The translations under genes were made by a program, and so were the position numbers. From Pseudomonadota bacterium (GTDB taxonomy: Bacteria > Pseudomonadota > Gammaproteobacteria > Xanthomonadales > Rhodanobacteraceae): DNA of 64,000 nucleotides. The stretch spans positions 1 through 64,000 of the forward strand of contig JAKQJM010000066.1 in NCBI GenBank assembly GCA_029561145.1, given 5' to 3'. Position 1 is the stretch's first letter; every line of letters begins with the position of its first letter. Positions 1-9,327 of the stretch are shown here, in pieces. A model generated the notes under the pieces. That model did no database searches. It saw only the letters and a list, made by a program, of their open reading frames with translations, and was not told the DNA's origin.

Positions 1-6
1 AAATCG

Positions 7-687
7 ATGCGTGGTGAAACCCTCATTCGCCGTCTTGGCCGCCAGCCCTATGAGCCGGTGCTGCAGGCCATGCGCGGATTCACCGATGCGCGGGATGCCG
101 CGACGGCGGACGAGTTGTGGGTACTTCAGCATGAACCGGTGTTCACCCTCGGGCAGGCCGGGAAAATCGAGCACGTGCTCGCCCCCGGGGATATCCCGGT
201 CATCAAGGTTGAGCGCGGGGGCCAGGTCACCTATCACGGTCCGGGCCAGATCGTCGCCTACCCATTGTTCGACCTGCGCCGCCTCGGCATCGGGGTGCGC
301 GAGCTGGTCACACGCATCGAACAGGCCATCATCGATACGCTGGCACAATGGAACATCGTTGCGCTGCGCCGTGCCGGGGCGCCTGGCGTCTATGTCGGCG
401 AAGCCAAGATCGGCGCGCTGGGCCTGCGTGTGCGTCGCGGCTGCTCGTTCCATGGTCTGGCCCTCAATGTGGGCATGGACCTGGAGCCATTCCAGCGCAT
501 AAATCCCTGCGGCTATCAGGGTTTGCAGGTGACGCAGGTGCTAGACTTGGGCGGGCCGGGATCGCTCGCAGCCGTCGAGGATGCGTTGATCGAGGAACTG
601 TCCCGGCAGTTTGATTTCACGCCGCAGCCTGGTCCTGCGGACCTCCAGATTCCTGCCGCCGGTGCTGCGGCCACGCATGCCGCATGA
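7..687 (+). CDS. lipB: Octanoyltransferase LipB
   Basis: Transfers the octanoyl group from octanoyl-ACP to the lipoyl-domain lysine of 2-oxoacid dehydrogenases and GcvH, the first step of endogenous lipoate synthesis in the cytoplasm. The 226 residues carry the family signatures: [12 protein letters not shown] at about 70-81, the lysine of GEAKIGALG (K134) and the catalytic cysteine of NPCGYQG (C168). The length is normal. Its stop overlaps the lipA start by 4 bp (ATGA), so the two are translationally coupled. Only six bases lie upstream in the window, so its promoter and ribosome binding site cannot be judged. Confidence 0.96.
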   Translation: MRGETLIRRLGRQPYEPVLQAMRGFTDARDAATADELWVLQHEPVFTLGQAGKIEHVLAPGDIPVIKVERGGQVTYHGPGQIVAYPLFDLRRLGIGVRELVTRIEQAIIDTLAQWNIVALRRAGAPGVYVGEAKIGALGLRVRRGCSFHGLALNVGMDLEPFQRINPCGYQGLQVTQVLDLGGPGSLAAVEDALIEELSRQFDFTPQPGPADLQIPAAGAAATHAA

Positions 688-1664
688 ACGAACCGATCAA
701 GACGATTCCACTGACCGTTGTCGGCGAGAAGCAACTCGGCGGCAACAAGATCGCACGCAATCGTGCCGGGTTCGCCGATGCGCCGACGCTGCGCAAACCG
801 GCCTGGATCCGCGTGCGCATTCCCCCGGGCAACGCAGTCGCCCAGCTCAAGGCGAAGTTGCGCGAGAACCGCCTGGTCACGGTCTGCGAGGAAGCCTCGT
901 GCCCGAATATCCACGAGTGCTTCAGCAAGGGCACCGCGACCTTCATGATCCTCGGCGAGGTTTGCACGCGGCGTTGCTCGTTCTGCGATGTGGCCCACGG
1001 CCGCCCGAATGCGCCCGATCCGCTCGAACCGGCCAAGCTGGCCGGCACGATTCGCGACATGCGCCTGCGCTATGTGGTGATCACCTCGGTGGACCGCGAC
1101 GACCTGCGCGATGGCGGTGCCGGACATTTTGCCGCCTGCATCCGCGCGGTGCGTTTCGAGAATCCGGATATCCGCATCGAGATCCTGACGCCGGATTTCC
1201 GCGGCAAGGGCCGCATGGAACGCGCGCTGGAATTGCTGGCCGAGTACCCGCCTGACGTGTTCAACCACAATATCGAAACGGTTCCGGACCTTTATCGCGA
1301 GGTGCGTCCCGGCGCCGACTACGCATGGTCGCTGCAGTTGCTCAAGCGGTTCAAGCAGCAGCACCCCGACATCCCGACCAAGTCCGGCATCATGCTCGGC
1401 CTCGGCGAGACGCTCGATCAGGTTCAGCGCACGTTGAACGATTTGCGCGAGCATGCGGTCGATATGATCACGATTGGCCAGTATCTGCAGCCGACAGCCC
1501 ACCACCACCCGGTGCTGCGCTACTGGTCACCCGAAGAGTTCAAGGCGCTGGAAGAGTATGGCCGCGCGCTTGGGTTCGACCACGTGGCATCCGGTCCGAT
1601 GGTGCGCTCGTCCTATCACGCAGATGAGATGGCACACGCCGCCGGCTTTGTCGAAATTGCCTGA
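684..1664 (+). CDS. lipA: Lipoyl synthase LipA
   Basis: Radical-SAM enzyme that inserts two sulfurs into protein-bound octanoyl chains, completing the lipoyl cofactor begun by LipB. The 326-residue protein shows the radical-SAM cluster motif CTRRCSFC (C94, C98, C101), the auxiliary cluster motif C68-x4-C73-x5-C79, and the C-terminal RSSY motif (R308-Y311), whose serine ligates the auxiliary cluster. The start is the ATG overlapping the lipB stop. The following protease gene begins 43 bp downstream and may be co-transcribed. Confidence 0.97.
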   Translation: MNEPIKTIPLTVVGEKQLGGNKIARNRAGFADAPTLRKPAWIRVRIPPGNAVAQLKAKLRENRLVTVCEEASCPNIHECFSKGTATFMILGEVCTRRCSFCDVAHGRPNAPDPLEPAKLAGTIRDMRLRYVVITSVDRDDLRDGGAGHFAACIRAVRFENPDIRIEILTPDFRGKGRMERALELLAEYPPDVFNHNIETVPDLYREVRPGADYAWSLQLLKRFKQQHPDIPTKSGIMLGLGETLDQVQRTLNDLREHAVDMITIGQYLQPTAHHHPVLRYWSPEEFKALEEYGRALGFDHVASGPMVRSSYHADEMAHAAGFVEIA

Positions 1665-1707
1665 AACCGATCGAACTTCCGCCTTGCGGACCCAGATGGA
1701 GACTTCC

Positions 1708-3981
1708 ATGCGTCGCACCCTGATTACCCTTGCGCTGCTGGCTGCCTGCAGCGCCGCTGTAGCCAAGCCGGTTGCCGAAAGTGGCACGTCGCTGCTGCTC
1801 AAGCCGACTGCCGACCAGGCCGAAGCAGCGATCTGGGCGATGCGTTTCCTGTCGCGTTTCCATTACAAGCCGATGCCGCTTGACGATGCGATGTCGGAAA
1901 AGATCTTCGATGGCTTTCTCAACGATCTCGATGGCGATCACCTTTTCTTTACCCAGGCCGACGTCGACAAGTTTGCCGCTGCGCGCGACAAGCTGGATGA
2001 CGGCGTGTTCGAGCGCGACCTGTCGGTCCCGTTCGCCATTTTCAATCTCTACCAGCAACGCGTGGCCGAGCGCCTGGCCTACTCGCGCGAACTGCTGGCC
2101 AAGCCATTCGATTTTTCCAGGGATGAGTCCTACGCTTACGACCGGGCCAAGGCGCCGTGGGCCAAGACCAGCGCGGAACTCGACGATCTCTGGCGCAAGC
2201 GGGTCAAGAACGACTGGCTTCGTTTGAAGCTGGCCAACAAGCCATCGAAAGACATCCGTGAAACCCTCGACAAGCGCTATTCGAACTATCTGGACCGCAT
2301 CCACCAGCTCAACGGCGAGGATGTGTTCCAGACTTTCATGAACGCGTATGCGACGGCGATCGAACCGCATACCAACTACCTGAGCCCGCGCGCGTCGGAG
2401 AACTTCGATATCGCGATGCGCCTGTCACTGGAAGGCATCGGTGCTGTCCTGCAGCGCCTTGACGAGTACACCGCGATCCGCGAGATCATTCCCGGTGGAC
2501 CGGCGGCGATTTCAGGCAAGCTCAATCCGGGTGATCGCATCCTCGGTGTCGGTCAAGGCGAAAGTGGTCCGATCACCGATGTCATCGGCTGGCGTCTCGA
2601 CGATGTCGTCGACAAGATCCGCGGTGCCAAGGGCACGGTTGTTCGCCTTGAAGTGCTGCCCGATGCGGCAGGGCCGGACGGCAAGCACGAAATACTCACG
2701 TTGACGCGCAACAAGGTCAGCGTCGACGAGCAGGCGGCGAAGAAGTCGGTCATCGACGTGAAGAACGGCGACACCACGCGCCGCATTGGCGTGATCACCC
2801 TGCCGACCTTCTATCAGGATTTCGACGCGCGCCGGCGCGGTGATGCCGAGTACAAGAGTGCGACCCGGGATGTCGAGCATCTGCTTGGCGAGTTGCGTGA
2901 GGAAAAGGTCGACGGTGTTGTCGTGGACCTGCGCAACAACGGCGGTGGTTCGCTGGATGAGGCGACCGACCTGACCGGTCTTTTCATCGACAAGGGACCG
3001 GTCGTGCAGATCCGCGATGCCAGTGGGCGAGTCGAGGAGAAAAGCGACACGCGCGCCGGCACGGCCTGGAATGGTCCGCTGGCGGTGCTGGTCAACCGGG
3101 CATCCGCCTCGGCCTCGGAAATTTTCGCTGCGGCGATCCAGGACTACGGGCGTGGCGTCATCATCGGCGAGCCGACGTTCGGCAAGGGCACCGTGCAGAA
3201 CCTGCTCAGCATGGACGACATGGCGCGAAACGAGAAGTCCACATACGGCCATCTCAAGATGACCGTCCAGCAATTCTTCCGCATCAATGGCGGATCGACC
3301 CAGTTGCGCGGTGTCACGCCCGAGATCAGCTTTCCCCTGACAGTCGCCAGCGACGAATTCGGCGAGTCGAGCTACGAGAACGCGTTGCCGTGGACTTCGA
3401 TCGGCAAGGCTGACTATCGGCCAGTCGCCGACCTCAAGCCGGTCATCCCGATGTTGATCGCGCGCCATGAAGCGCGCGCCGAGAAGGATGCCGAATGGAA
3501 GAATTTCTCCGACGACATCAACACTGCCAAGCGGATCCGGGCGGAAAAGACGATTTCGCTGAATGAAAAGGTGCGCACGACCGAGCGCGACGAAGAGGAG
3601 GCCAAGCGCAAGGCGCGCGAGGCGCTGGCGGGCGGTGCGTTTCCGAAGAACGATCCGGCTGCGAAGTCGCGCGCAGATGCAATGAAGGGCAGCGGCAACC
3701 CGAAGTTCGAAGGAACCGATTCCGACGGTGAATCGACGCTCGTGACGACCGAAGACGAAGACAGCGAGGCGCCGGGCCTGCCGATCGAGGATGACGGACT
3801 GCAAGCCGACGAGCGGAGCATCGCGAACGATCTGAAGCGTGAGGAAAAGCGCAAGGCCAAGCGCGATATCGTGCTCAATGAAACCGCGCAGATCCTGTCA
3901 GACGAGATCGACCTGATCCACGACAACACCAAGCTTGCATCACGCGTCCTTCCGCACGAGTCCGCCGCCAACGTCGACTGA
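1708..3981 (+). CDS. prc: Tail-specific periplasmic protease Prc (S41 family)
   Basis: Periplasmic processing protease that degrades or trims proteins from their C-termini. The 757-residue product has a signal peptide (MRRTLITLALLAACSAAVA), a helical N-terminal domain, a PDZ domain near 245-330, an S41 catalytic core with the Ser/Lys dyad S468 (RASASASE) and K493 (TFGKGT), and a long charged helical C-terminal domain. Architecture matches E. coli Prc (682 residues) with a longer acidic and basic tail. The frame is open further upstream, but I chose ATG 1708 because it follows GGAGA at good spacing and begins the signal peptide. ATG 1696 is an alternative. A GC hairpin follows the stop. Confidence 0.93.
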   Translation: MRRTLITLALLAACSAAVAKPVAESGTSLLLKPTADQAEAAIWAMRFLSRFHYKPMPLDDAMSEKIFDGFLNDLDGDHLFFTQADVDKFAAARDKLDDGVFERDLSVPFAIFNLYQQRVAERLAYSRELLAKPFDFSRDESYAYDRAKAPWAKTSAELDDLWRKRVKNDWLRLKLANKPSKDIRETLDKRYSNYLDRIHQLNGEDVFQTFMNAYATAIEPHTNYLSPRASENFDIAMRLSLEGIGAVLQRLDEYTAIREIIPGGPAAISGKLNPGDRILGVGQGESGPITDVIGWRLDDVVDKIRGAKGTVVRLEVLPDAAGPDGKHEILTLTRNKVSVDEQAAKKSVIDVKNGDTTRRIGVITLPTFYQDFDARRRGDAEYKSATRDVEHLLGELREEKVDGVVVDLRNNGGGSLDEATDLTGLFIDKGPVVQIRDASGRVEEKSDTRAGTAWNGPLAVLVNRASASASEIFAAAIQDYGRGVIIGEPTFGKGTVQNLLSMDDMARNEKSTYGHLKMTVQQFFRINGGSTQLRGVTPEISFPLTVASDEFGESSYENALPWTSIGKADYRPVADLKPVIPMLIARHEARAEKDAEWKNFSDDINTAKRIRAEKTISLNEKVRTTERDEEEAKRKAREALAGGAFPKNDPAAKSRADAMKGSGNPKFEGTDSDGESTLVTTEDEDSEAPGLPIEDDGLQADERSIANDLKREEKRKAKRDIVLNETAQILSDEIDLIHDNTKLASRVLPHESAANVD

Positions 3982-4007
3982 GCAAGGACACGGGATTGGT
4001 GCAAGCG

Positions 4008-4039
4008 ACGGCCGGGGCGAAGCAAGCTGCTCCGGCCGT
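4008..4039 (+). terminator. Hairpin between convergent prc and aminopeptidase genes
   Basis: ACGGCCGG at 4008-4015 pairs with CCGGCCGT at 4032-4039 and is followed by TTTCATT. The hairpin sits 27 bp after the prc stop and just before the end of the convergent aminopeptidase gene. It could serve as a rho-independent terminator, although the T tract is short. Confidence 0.5.
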
Positions 4040-4047
4040 TTCATTCG

Positions 4048-5463
4048 CTACGCCATCCCGGCGGGCGAATTCGCATAGCGCTGCGTGAGGAAGGCCAGGT
4101 ACGCGCGGAGTCCCTGCGCCTCGCCACCGCGCGGGCGACCCGGACGTTCGGAATCATTCCACGAATAGACGTCCAGATGACACCAGGCGGTGTCATCGGC
4201 GACGAACCGCTCGAGGAACAGCGCCGCGCTGATCGCACCGGCATGCCGCGATGATCCGGAGTTGGCCAGATCGGCCACATGGGAATCGAGCATCGTGATG
4301 TAGGGTCGCCACAGCGGCATGCGCCAGAGCGGATCCTGGCTCGTGGTTCCTGCCAGGAGCAGTGCTTCGGCGATGTCGTCGCGATTGGTGAACAGGGCCG
4401 GAAGGTCGGCGCCGAGGGCGACGCGTGCCGCACCAGTCAGTGTTGCGAAGTCGAGGATGAGATCCGGCTTCATCTCCCCGGCGTAGGCAAGCGCATCACA
4501 CAGGACCAGACGTCCTTCGGCGTCGGTGTTGTCGATCTCGACGCTGAGCTTGCTGCGTGTGCAGATCACCTCGCCCGGACGGAAGGCATCGCCCGCAACG
4601 GCATTTTCGACCGCCGGGATCAGCACGGTGAGTCGGATCGGCAAGCGTGCGTCCAGGATCAGGCCGGCCAGGGCGATTGCATGTGCCGCGCCGCCCATGT
4701 CCTTCTTCATCCAGCGCATGCCATCGGCGGACTTGATATCGAGGCCGCCCGTATCGAAACAGACGCCCTTGCCGACTAGAACCACATGCGGCGCATTGCT
4801 TGCACCGTGCGTGAACATCGCCAGGCGAGGCGCACGCTCGGCGGTCGCAGCGCGGCCAACCGCATGGATCGTCGGGAAATCGTCGCGCAGCAATTCCTCG
4901 CCGACCCATTCGCGATATTCCCCGCCATCGCGCTCGACGAGCGCCCGCACGGCACCGGCGAGATCGGCCGGTCCCATGTCCTGGGTCGGTGTATTGACGA
5001 GATCACGAGTCAGATAGGTCGCGTCGACGAGGGATGCGACGCGCGCACGCACGCTATCGTCAATCACGAGTCGAGCGGGTGCGCGCATGGCGCGCCGATA
5101 GCGGGTGAACTGATAGCCGCCGAGCGCCCAGCCGAGGGCGACCAGGGTCTGATCGAGTGCGATGCTGCGTGGATCTAGAACATAGTCTCCGTGCGGCAGC
5201 CGTTTGGGCAACGAAGCCAGTGCGAACAGGCCTTCGCGACCTGAACACCCGGCCAGCATGACCGCATTGCCGCCATCACTTGCCGGGATGCCGAGGAATC
5301 GGCCACCCTGGCCATGGAAGTCGTTGGCAGCGCAGTTGCGCACGGCCTGTTCGCCGAGTGTCGAGACGATCGACTCGAAGCTGCCGGCATCGACGACGAT
5401 CAATGCAATTGCGGCTTGGCTGGAGGCCGGGTCGGCCCAGGCATCGATGCGCGTTGCTGTCAT
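4048..5463 (-). CDS. Leucyl aminopeptidase family protein (M17)
   Basis: Cytoplasmic dimetal aminopeptidase of the PepA/PepB type, 471 residues. The M17 signature NTDAEGRL is intact (D314, E316, R318), as are the metal and catalytic residues of GKGVCFDTGGLDIKS (K232, D237, K244) and D255. The frame stays open upstream through the neighbouring HAD gene, but ATG 5463 is chosen because it overlaps that gene's stop by 4 bp (ATGA). The N-terminal domain is short compared with PepA, so this is a PepB-like or generic M17 peptidase rather than a clear PepA orthologue. Probably one operon with the two upstream genes. Confidence 0.92.
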   Translation of the reverse strand: MTATRIDAWADPASSQAAIALIVVDAGSFESIVSTLGEQAVRNCAANDFHGQGGRFLGIPASDGGNAVMLAGCSGREGLFALASLPKRLPHGDYVLDPRSIALDQTLVALGWALGGYQFTRYRRAMRAPARLVIDDSVRARVASLVDATYLTRDLVNTPTQDMGPADLAGAVRALVERDGGEYREWVGEELLRDDFPTIHAVGRAATAERAPRLAMFTHGASNAPHVVLVGKGVCFDTGGLDIKSADGMRWMKKDMGGAAHAIALAGLILDARLPIRLTVLIPAVENAVAGDAFRPGEVICTRSKLSVEIDNTDAEGRLVLCDALAYAGEMKPDLILDFATLTGAARVALGADLPALFTNRDDIAEALLLAGTTSQDPLWRMPLWRPYITMLDSHVADLANSGSSRHAGAISAALFLERFVADDTAWCHLDVYSWNDSERPGRPRGGEAQGLRAYLAFLTQRYANSPAGMA

Positions 5464-6176
5464 GGGGGTGCTGCTCGTGCGGTGGTGACGTTGATGTGGG
5501 CGACGAGCCAATCCGCCAGCGCGGAAAGGTCGTGGATGACAAGATCCGGCGGATCCTCGTGCGGCCAATCCTTGCCGGTACGATTGAGCCATGCGCTGCG
5601 CAGGCCGGCTGACCGCGCGCCGATCACATCGGTCAGCGGGTCGTCGCCGACATGCAGGACGTTCTCCGGGGCGAGCCCGAGCCGTTCGCACGCATGCAGG
5701 AATATGCTTGAATCGGGTTTGGCGACACCGAGGCCACCTGCGCTGACGCTGAAATGGAAATGCTCGCGCAGACCGATGCGACCGAGATCGGCAGTGCCGT
5801 TGGAAATGCTGACCAGGGGCACGCGCGCAGCCATCGCGGCGAGAGCTGATGGCGTGTCGGCATAGCACTCGACCTCGTTGCGCACACGGACATAGATCTC
5901 GTAGGTGCGCTCGACCCAACCGGCGCCGAGATTGAACGGTGCGAAAGCGCGTTCGAGGGTCAATCGGCGCTGGGCACCGAAGTCGTGGGCGAGATCGGGA
6001 TGTTCGGCAGCGACCTCGTCGCGCAGCTTGCGCATGGCCTCGATGGACCATGCCGCGGCGACCTCGGGGCAATTCGCGTGCAACCAGGCATCGACGCTAC
6101 GCTCGACGCGTTCGATCACCGGCGCGATCGGCCACAGCGTGTCGTCGAGATCGAGGGAGATCGCCTTGATATCCAT
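5460..6176 (-). CDS. HAD-superfamily hydrolase, subfamily IA (YigB-like)
   Basis: Small cytoplasmic phosphatase of 238 residues with all four HAD motifs: nucleophile motif LDLDDTLW (D9, D11), motif II SNGT, motif III lysine in AKPDSS and motif IV HVGDDPLTD. YigB-type relatives dephosphorylate the riboflavin intermediate 5-amino-6-(5-phosphoribitylamino)uracil, but this subfamily is promiscuous and no riboflavin gene is nearby, so the substrate is open. The start is the ATG directly before the DLDDT motif. It overlaps the aminopeptidase start by 4 bp and lies 16 bp after the binding-protein gene. Confidence 0.88.
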   Translation of the reverse strand: MDIKAISLDLDDTLWPIAPVIERVERSVDAWLHANCPEVAAAWSIEAMRKLRDEVAAEHPDLAHDFGAQRRLTLERAFAPFNLGAGWVERTYEIYVRVRNEVECYADTPSALAAMAARVPLVSISNGTADLGRIGLREHFHFSVSAGGLGVAKPDSSIFLHACERLGLAPENVLHVGDDPLTDVIGARSAGLRSAWLNRTGKDWPHEDPPDLVIHDLSALADWLVAHINVTTARAAPP

Positions 6177-6192
6177 GCCGGTCAGGCAGTGC

Positions 6193-7353
6193 TCAATTCG
6201 ATGGGGTTGCAGGAGGGCCGCCGTTTGCCGAATCGGCCTTCTTTTCCTCGGCACGTTGCAGGTTGGCGCGTGCCTTCTGCGACGTATCGGAAGCCGGCGA
6301 GGTGCTGATGCTGGCTTCCAGCGTCGCGCGAGGTGCGGACATCGGCGGCGGGATTTCGCGAACCCGCGGCATCGCCGCGACATCGGCCGGGGTGACCCCG
6401 ACGATTGCGGTGTCGATGAAGGCCAGCCGCGCACCATCACGGCCGTAGACGTCGCCGGCTTCCGCGAATGGAATCAGCTGGTGCCGACGCATCACGTTCA
6501 ATGCAGTGGGGGCGGCAAGAAAGCGCACGAACTCGTCGACCGCGGCGCGATTGGCGGCGTCCTCGCGCTGCACGACATACAGCATGGCAAACAGTGGATA
6601 GCTGCCATCGGCGACGCTTTGCGTCGATGCGGAAATTCCCTCGACCGCGAGCATCTTGATTCCACGGTTCGCGTAACTGCTGGACAGCGTGGTCAGGCCA
6701 AGTCCATTTGGATCGATCGCGATCGCTTCCTCAAGCTTGCTCGTATTGAGATAAAGGCGCGGCGCGGCGATACGCTGTTCACCGCGCTTGTACATGAGTC
6801 GTCGGAAGCTGAATTCGACGCCGTCGAGCGGCGCGGCGATCGAGTAGAGGTTGATCGCCACATCCGCGCCGCCCAGGTCCTTCCAGTTGGTGATCCTTCC
6901 GAGATAGATCTGGCGCAATTGCGCGAGCGTGATGGCGCTGACCGGATTGCGCGGGTGGGTGACCGGAACGATTGCATCCAGCGCGACCGGCTGGAAGACC
7001 AATGCCTTCTCGACCTCGCGATCCTCGTTCATCGCGCGTGCGCTGCCGGCGATGTCGGCGCTTCCGTTGATGACCGCATCGATGCCCGAAATCGTGCTGA
7101 ACGGCTGTACGGTCAGCAAGCCCTGCTGTTCGGTGCGGTACGCCGCGATCAGGTCGTTGGTGAAGCCGCGTGCCGAGACGATATCGCCCCGCCAGATTAC
7201 GGTTGTCCTGGGTACGAAGGTTGATTTCGAGGACTTCGGATGCGCCTTGGTGGCCGGCGCCGGGCCAGCCGGCGCGCTGGTGGCGATCTGCACATGGAAT
7301 GCACAAAGAACCAGGAGCACGACGCGCATGAGAGGTGATGACTTCGGCGACAT
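6193..7353 (-). CDS. PstS-like phosphate/anion-binding periplasmic protein
   Basis: Exported solute-binding protein of the PBP-like type. After a signal peptide (hydrophobic VVLLVLCAF near residue 12) come the segments typical of PstS-like proteins: a TISGI and GSADIAGSARAM anion-site region, ITLAQLRQIYLGRITNW in the middle lobe, and NGLGLTTLSSSYA further on. The last 45 residues are Pro/Ala/Ser-rich and probably disordered. No pstCAB or phoU genes are adjacent, so it may act as a stand-alone binding or scavenging protein. Starts at GTG 7368 and ATG 7329 are also possible; none has a strong ribosome binding site. Confidence 0.78.
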   Translation of the reverse strand: MSPKSSPLMRVVLLVLCAFHVQIATSAPAGPAPATKAHPKSSKSTFVPRTTVIWRGDIVSARGFTNDLIAAYRTEQQGLLTVQPFSTISGIDAVINGSADIAGSARAMNEDREVEKALVFQPVALDAIVPVTHPRNPVSAITLAQLRQIYLGRITNWKDLGGADVAINLYSIAAPLDGVEFSFRRLMYKRGEQRIAAPRLYLNTSKLEEAIAIDPNGLGLTTLSSSYANRGIKMLAVEGISASTQSVADGSYPLFAMLYVVQREDAANRAAVDEFVRFLAAPTALNVMRRHQLIPFAEAGDVYGRDGARLAFIDTAIVGVTPADVAAMPRVREIPPPMSAPRATLEASISTSPASDTSQKARANLQRAEEKKADSANGGPPATPSN

Positions 7354-7542
7354 AAGCGGGGAACGCACGCGGCAGCGGCAATCAAGCCGGGGCGGAACTT
7401 TAACATGCGCGTGCCGGGACGGCCTGTGGAGTGCGACGCCAACGATGCCGTTCAGGTCGAGCGGACACAGTCCCCGACTGGGCGACCGCGTCGTCGTTTG
7501 CCGGGATGATCGACCGATTTCCGGCTGATGCAGTCATTCTCG

Positions 7543-7548
7543 TACAAT
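7543..7548 (+). promoter_or_regulatory. Putative -10 element for the gspLMN genes
   Basis: TACAAT lies 26 bp upstream of the gspL ATG in the 221-bp divergent gap between the binding-protein gene and gspL. The matching -35 region (near TTCCGG) is poor, so this is only a candidate. The rest of the gap shows nothing I can assign. Confidence 0.4.
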
Positions 7549-7574
7549 CGTCCGGATTCCACGGACCGCAGCGC

Positions 7575-8774
7575 ATGCCCGATCGCCTCATTCTCCGTCT
7601 TGACCGCGCCGGCAGCCTGACATGGCTTCGCCAGTCGGCCGATGGCCGCATGCTGTCGTCGAGCCAACGCGGCGTGCCGCCCGCTTCGGTCCGCGGCCCG
7701 GCCAGCGAGGTCGTCGTCCTGGTCCCGGCAGAGGATGTGTTGCTGCTCGAGGCTCGGGTCAATTCACGCAATGCCTCCCAGTTGTTGCAGGCCGTCCCGT
7801 TCGCCGTCGAGGATCAGTTGCTCGGAGCGGTCGAGGATCAGCATTTCGCGATCCAGTCCGGCGCCGATGGCAAGGTTGGCGTTGCCGTGGTCGCGCGCGC
7901 GGTGCTGCGCGACTGGATCGCGAAGCTGGCGGCGGAAGGCATTCGCGCCGACATTGTCATTCCCGAGTCCCTCGCGCTGCCGCTTTCGCCCGAATCGGCA
8001 ACCGTGCTGATTGATGCAGGGCGGGTGATCGCCCGACTCGATCCGTGGTCCGCGATGAGCTGTGACGCCGCCCGGTTTCCGGCCTGGCTTGCGCAGACGC
8101 GCAAAGCGGGCGTCGATCGCGCTATCGAAGTACAGGATTTCGGGCGCGATCCTGCGCTTGTGCTGGAAGGGCCGATTGCTGCCTACCATGCCGGCCAATC
8201 CGACCCGCTCGCCTTCCTTGCGAGAAACCTGCGCGTGGGCGGGATCAACCTGCTCAGCGGCGAATTTTCTTCAGCACATCGCCAGGTGCGCGGAACCCGC
8301 TGGTGGCGACGTGCGCTGGCCCTCGCTGCTGCCGTCATCGTGGTCGCTTTCATCCATCGCGGATTCGAGGTGAGCCGTCTTTCCAGCGCGGTCGAGCGGG
8401 CGAATGCGGCGATGGCGGACAGCCTCGACAAGACATTTCCCGATCTCGGCGCAGCCGAGCGCTCGCGCGCGCCGCAAAGCGTGATGCGCGATCGGCTCGA
8501 ACGCCTGCGAGGAGGCAGCGAATCGAGCGGGATGCTGCGCATGCTCGGCCAGATCGCTCCGCTGATCGGAAGGACCACACGCTCGCAGTTGCGCGGCCTG
8601 GAGTTCCGCAATGGCGTTCTCGAAGTGGGCCTGCGCTCGCCCGATGTCGCGACGCTGGACGGCCTGCGTGAACAGTTCTCGGCAATTCCCGGACTCAGCG
8701 CCGAAGTCACCGCGTCGATTCCGGCCGACAGCGGCGTCGACGGGCGCATCCGGATCCGCGGAGGCACGCCATGA
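7575..8774 (+). CDS. gspL: Type II secretion system protein GspL
   Basis: Bitopic inner-membrane component that recruits the GspE ATPase and binds GspM. The 399 residues comprise an actin-like cytoplasmic domain (about 1-235) ending in the family motif INLLSGEF (224-231), one transmembrane helix (about 246-262) and a periplasmic ferredoxin-like domain. The start is ATG 7575; the frame is open upstream, but the conserved N-terminus begins here. Overlaps gspM by 4 bp. No gspK precedes it as it would in a standard gsp/xps operon. Confidence 0.9.
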   Translation: MPDRLILRLDRAGSLTWLRQSADGRMLSSSQRGVPPASVRGPASEVVVLVPAEDVLLLEARVNSRNASQLLQAVPFAVEDQLLGAVEDQHFAIQSGADGKVGVAVVARAVLRDWIAKLAAEGIRADIVIPESLALPLSPESATVLIDAGRVIARLDPWSAMSCDAARFPAWLAQTRKAGVDRAIEVQDFGRDPALVLEGPIAAYHAGQSDPLAFLARNLRVGGINLLSGEFSSAHRQVRGTRWWRRALALAAAVIVVAFIHRGFEVSRLSSAVERANAAMADSLDKTFPDLGAAERSRAPQSVMRDRLERLRGGSESSGMLRMLGQIAPLIGRTTRSQLRGLEFRNGVLEVGLRSPDVATLDGLREQFSAIPGLSAEVTASIPADSGVDGRIRIRGGTP

Positions 8775-9262
8775 TCCAGGCCTGGTGGAAGCAGCAGACT
8801 GCGCGCGACCAGCGGGTGCTGCTGGTCGGCGCCTGCATCGTTTCGTTGTTCCTGGTGTGGGCCCTGGCCTGGCACCCGCTCGACCTGCGACGTACCCAAC
8901 TCGATGAGCAACTCGATGCGGCGCGTCGCGACCTGGCATTCGTGCGCATCTCGCAGGCGGAGGTCGAGCGCCTGCGCAATGCCGGCGTGCGCTCACGCGC
9001 GGATCGACAGGGCAAGTCCCTGCTCGCCCTGGCGGATGTGAGCGCGCGGGGGGCGAATCTGGATGGCATGCTCAAGCGTCTTGAGCCGATCGGATCGCAC
9101 GGGGTGCGTGCGACCTTCGAGTTCGCGCCGTTCGATTCGTTGATCGGCTGGGTCGAGGATCTGGCCAGGGACTATGGCGTGCAGGTCACCGATTTCTCGG
9201 CCGATCGCATCGATGCAACCGGTCTCGTGAACGCACGCATCACCCTCGATGACGTACCCTGA
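8771..9262 (+). CDS. gspM: Type II secretion system protein GspM
   Basis: Inner-membrane assembly-platform protein that pairs with GspL. The 163 residues have a short cytoplasmic N-terminus, one transmembrane helix (about 17-34), a coiled-coil stretch with heptad-like leucines (about 35-70) and a small periplasmic ferredoxin-like domain. The start overlaps the gspL stop (ATGA). GspM is poorly conserved, so the assignment leans on this topology and the position between gspL and gspN. Confidence 0.85.
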   Translation: MIQAWWKQQTARDQRVLLVGACIVSLFLVWALAWHPLDLRRTQLDEQLDAARRDLAFVRISQAEVERLRNAGVRSRADRQGKSLLALADVSARGANLDGMLKRLEPIGSHGVRATFEFAPFDSLIGWVEDLARDYGVQVTDFSADRIDATGLVNARITLDDVP

Positions 9263-9327
9263 TCCGACTACGGCAGGTTGCTTGTGCCAGTTGCCGAATC
9301 CCCTCCAGTCCCATTAACCATTCAACA

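Noticed and set aside
2512-3804. A 430-codon open frame opposite the Prc protease gene
   Set aside because: Antisense shadow of a gene with intact catalytic motifs; composition is that of a reverse frame.
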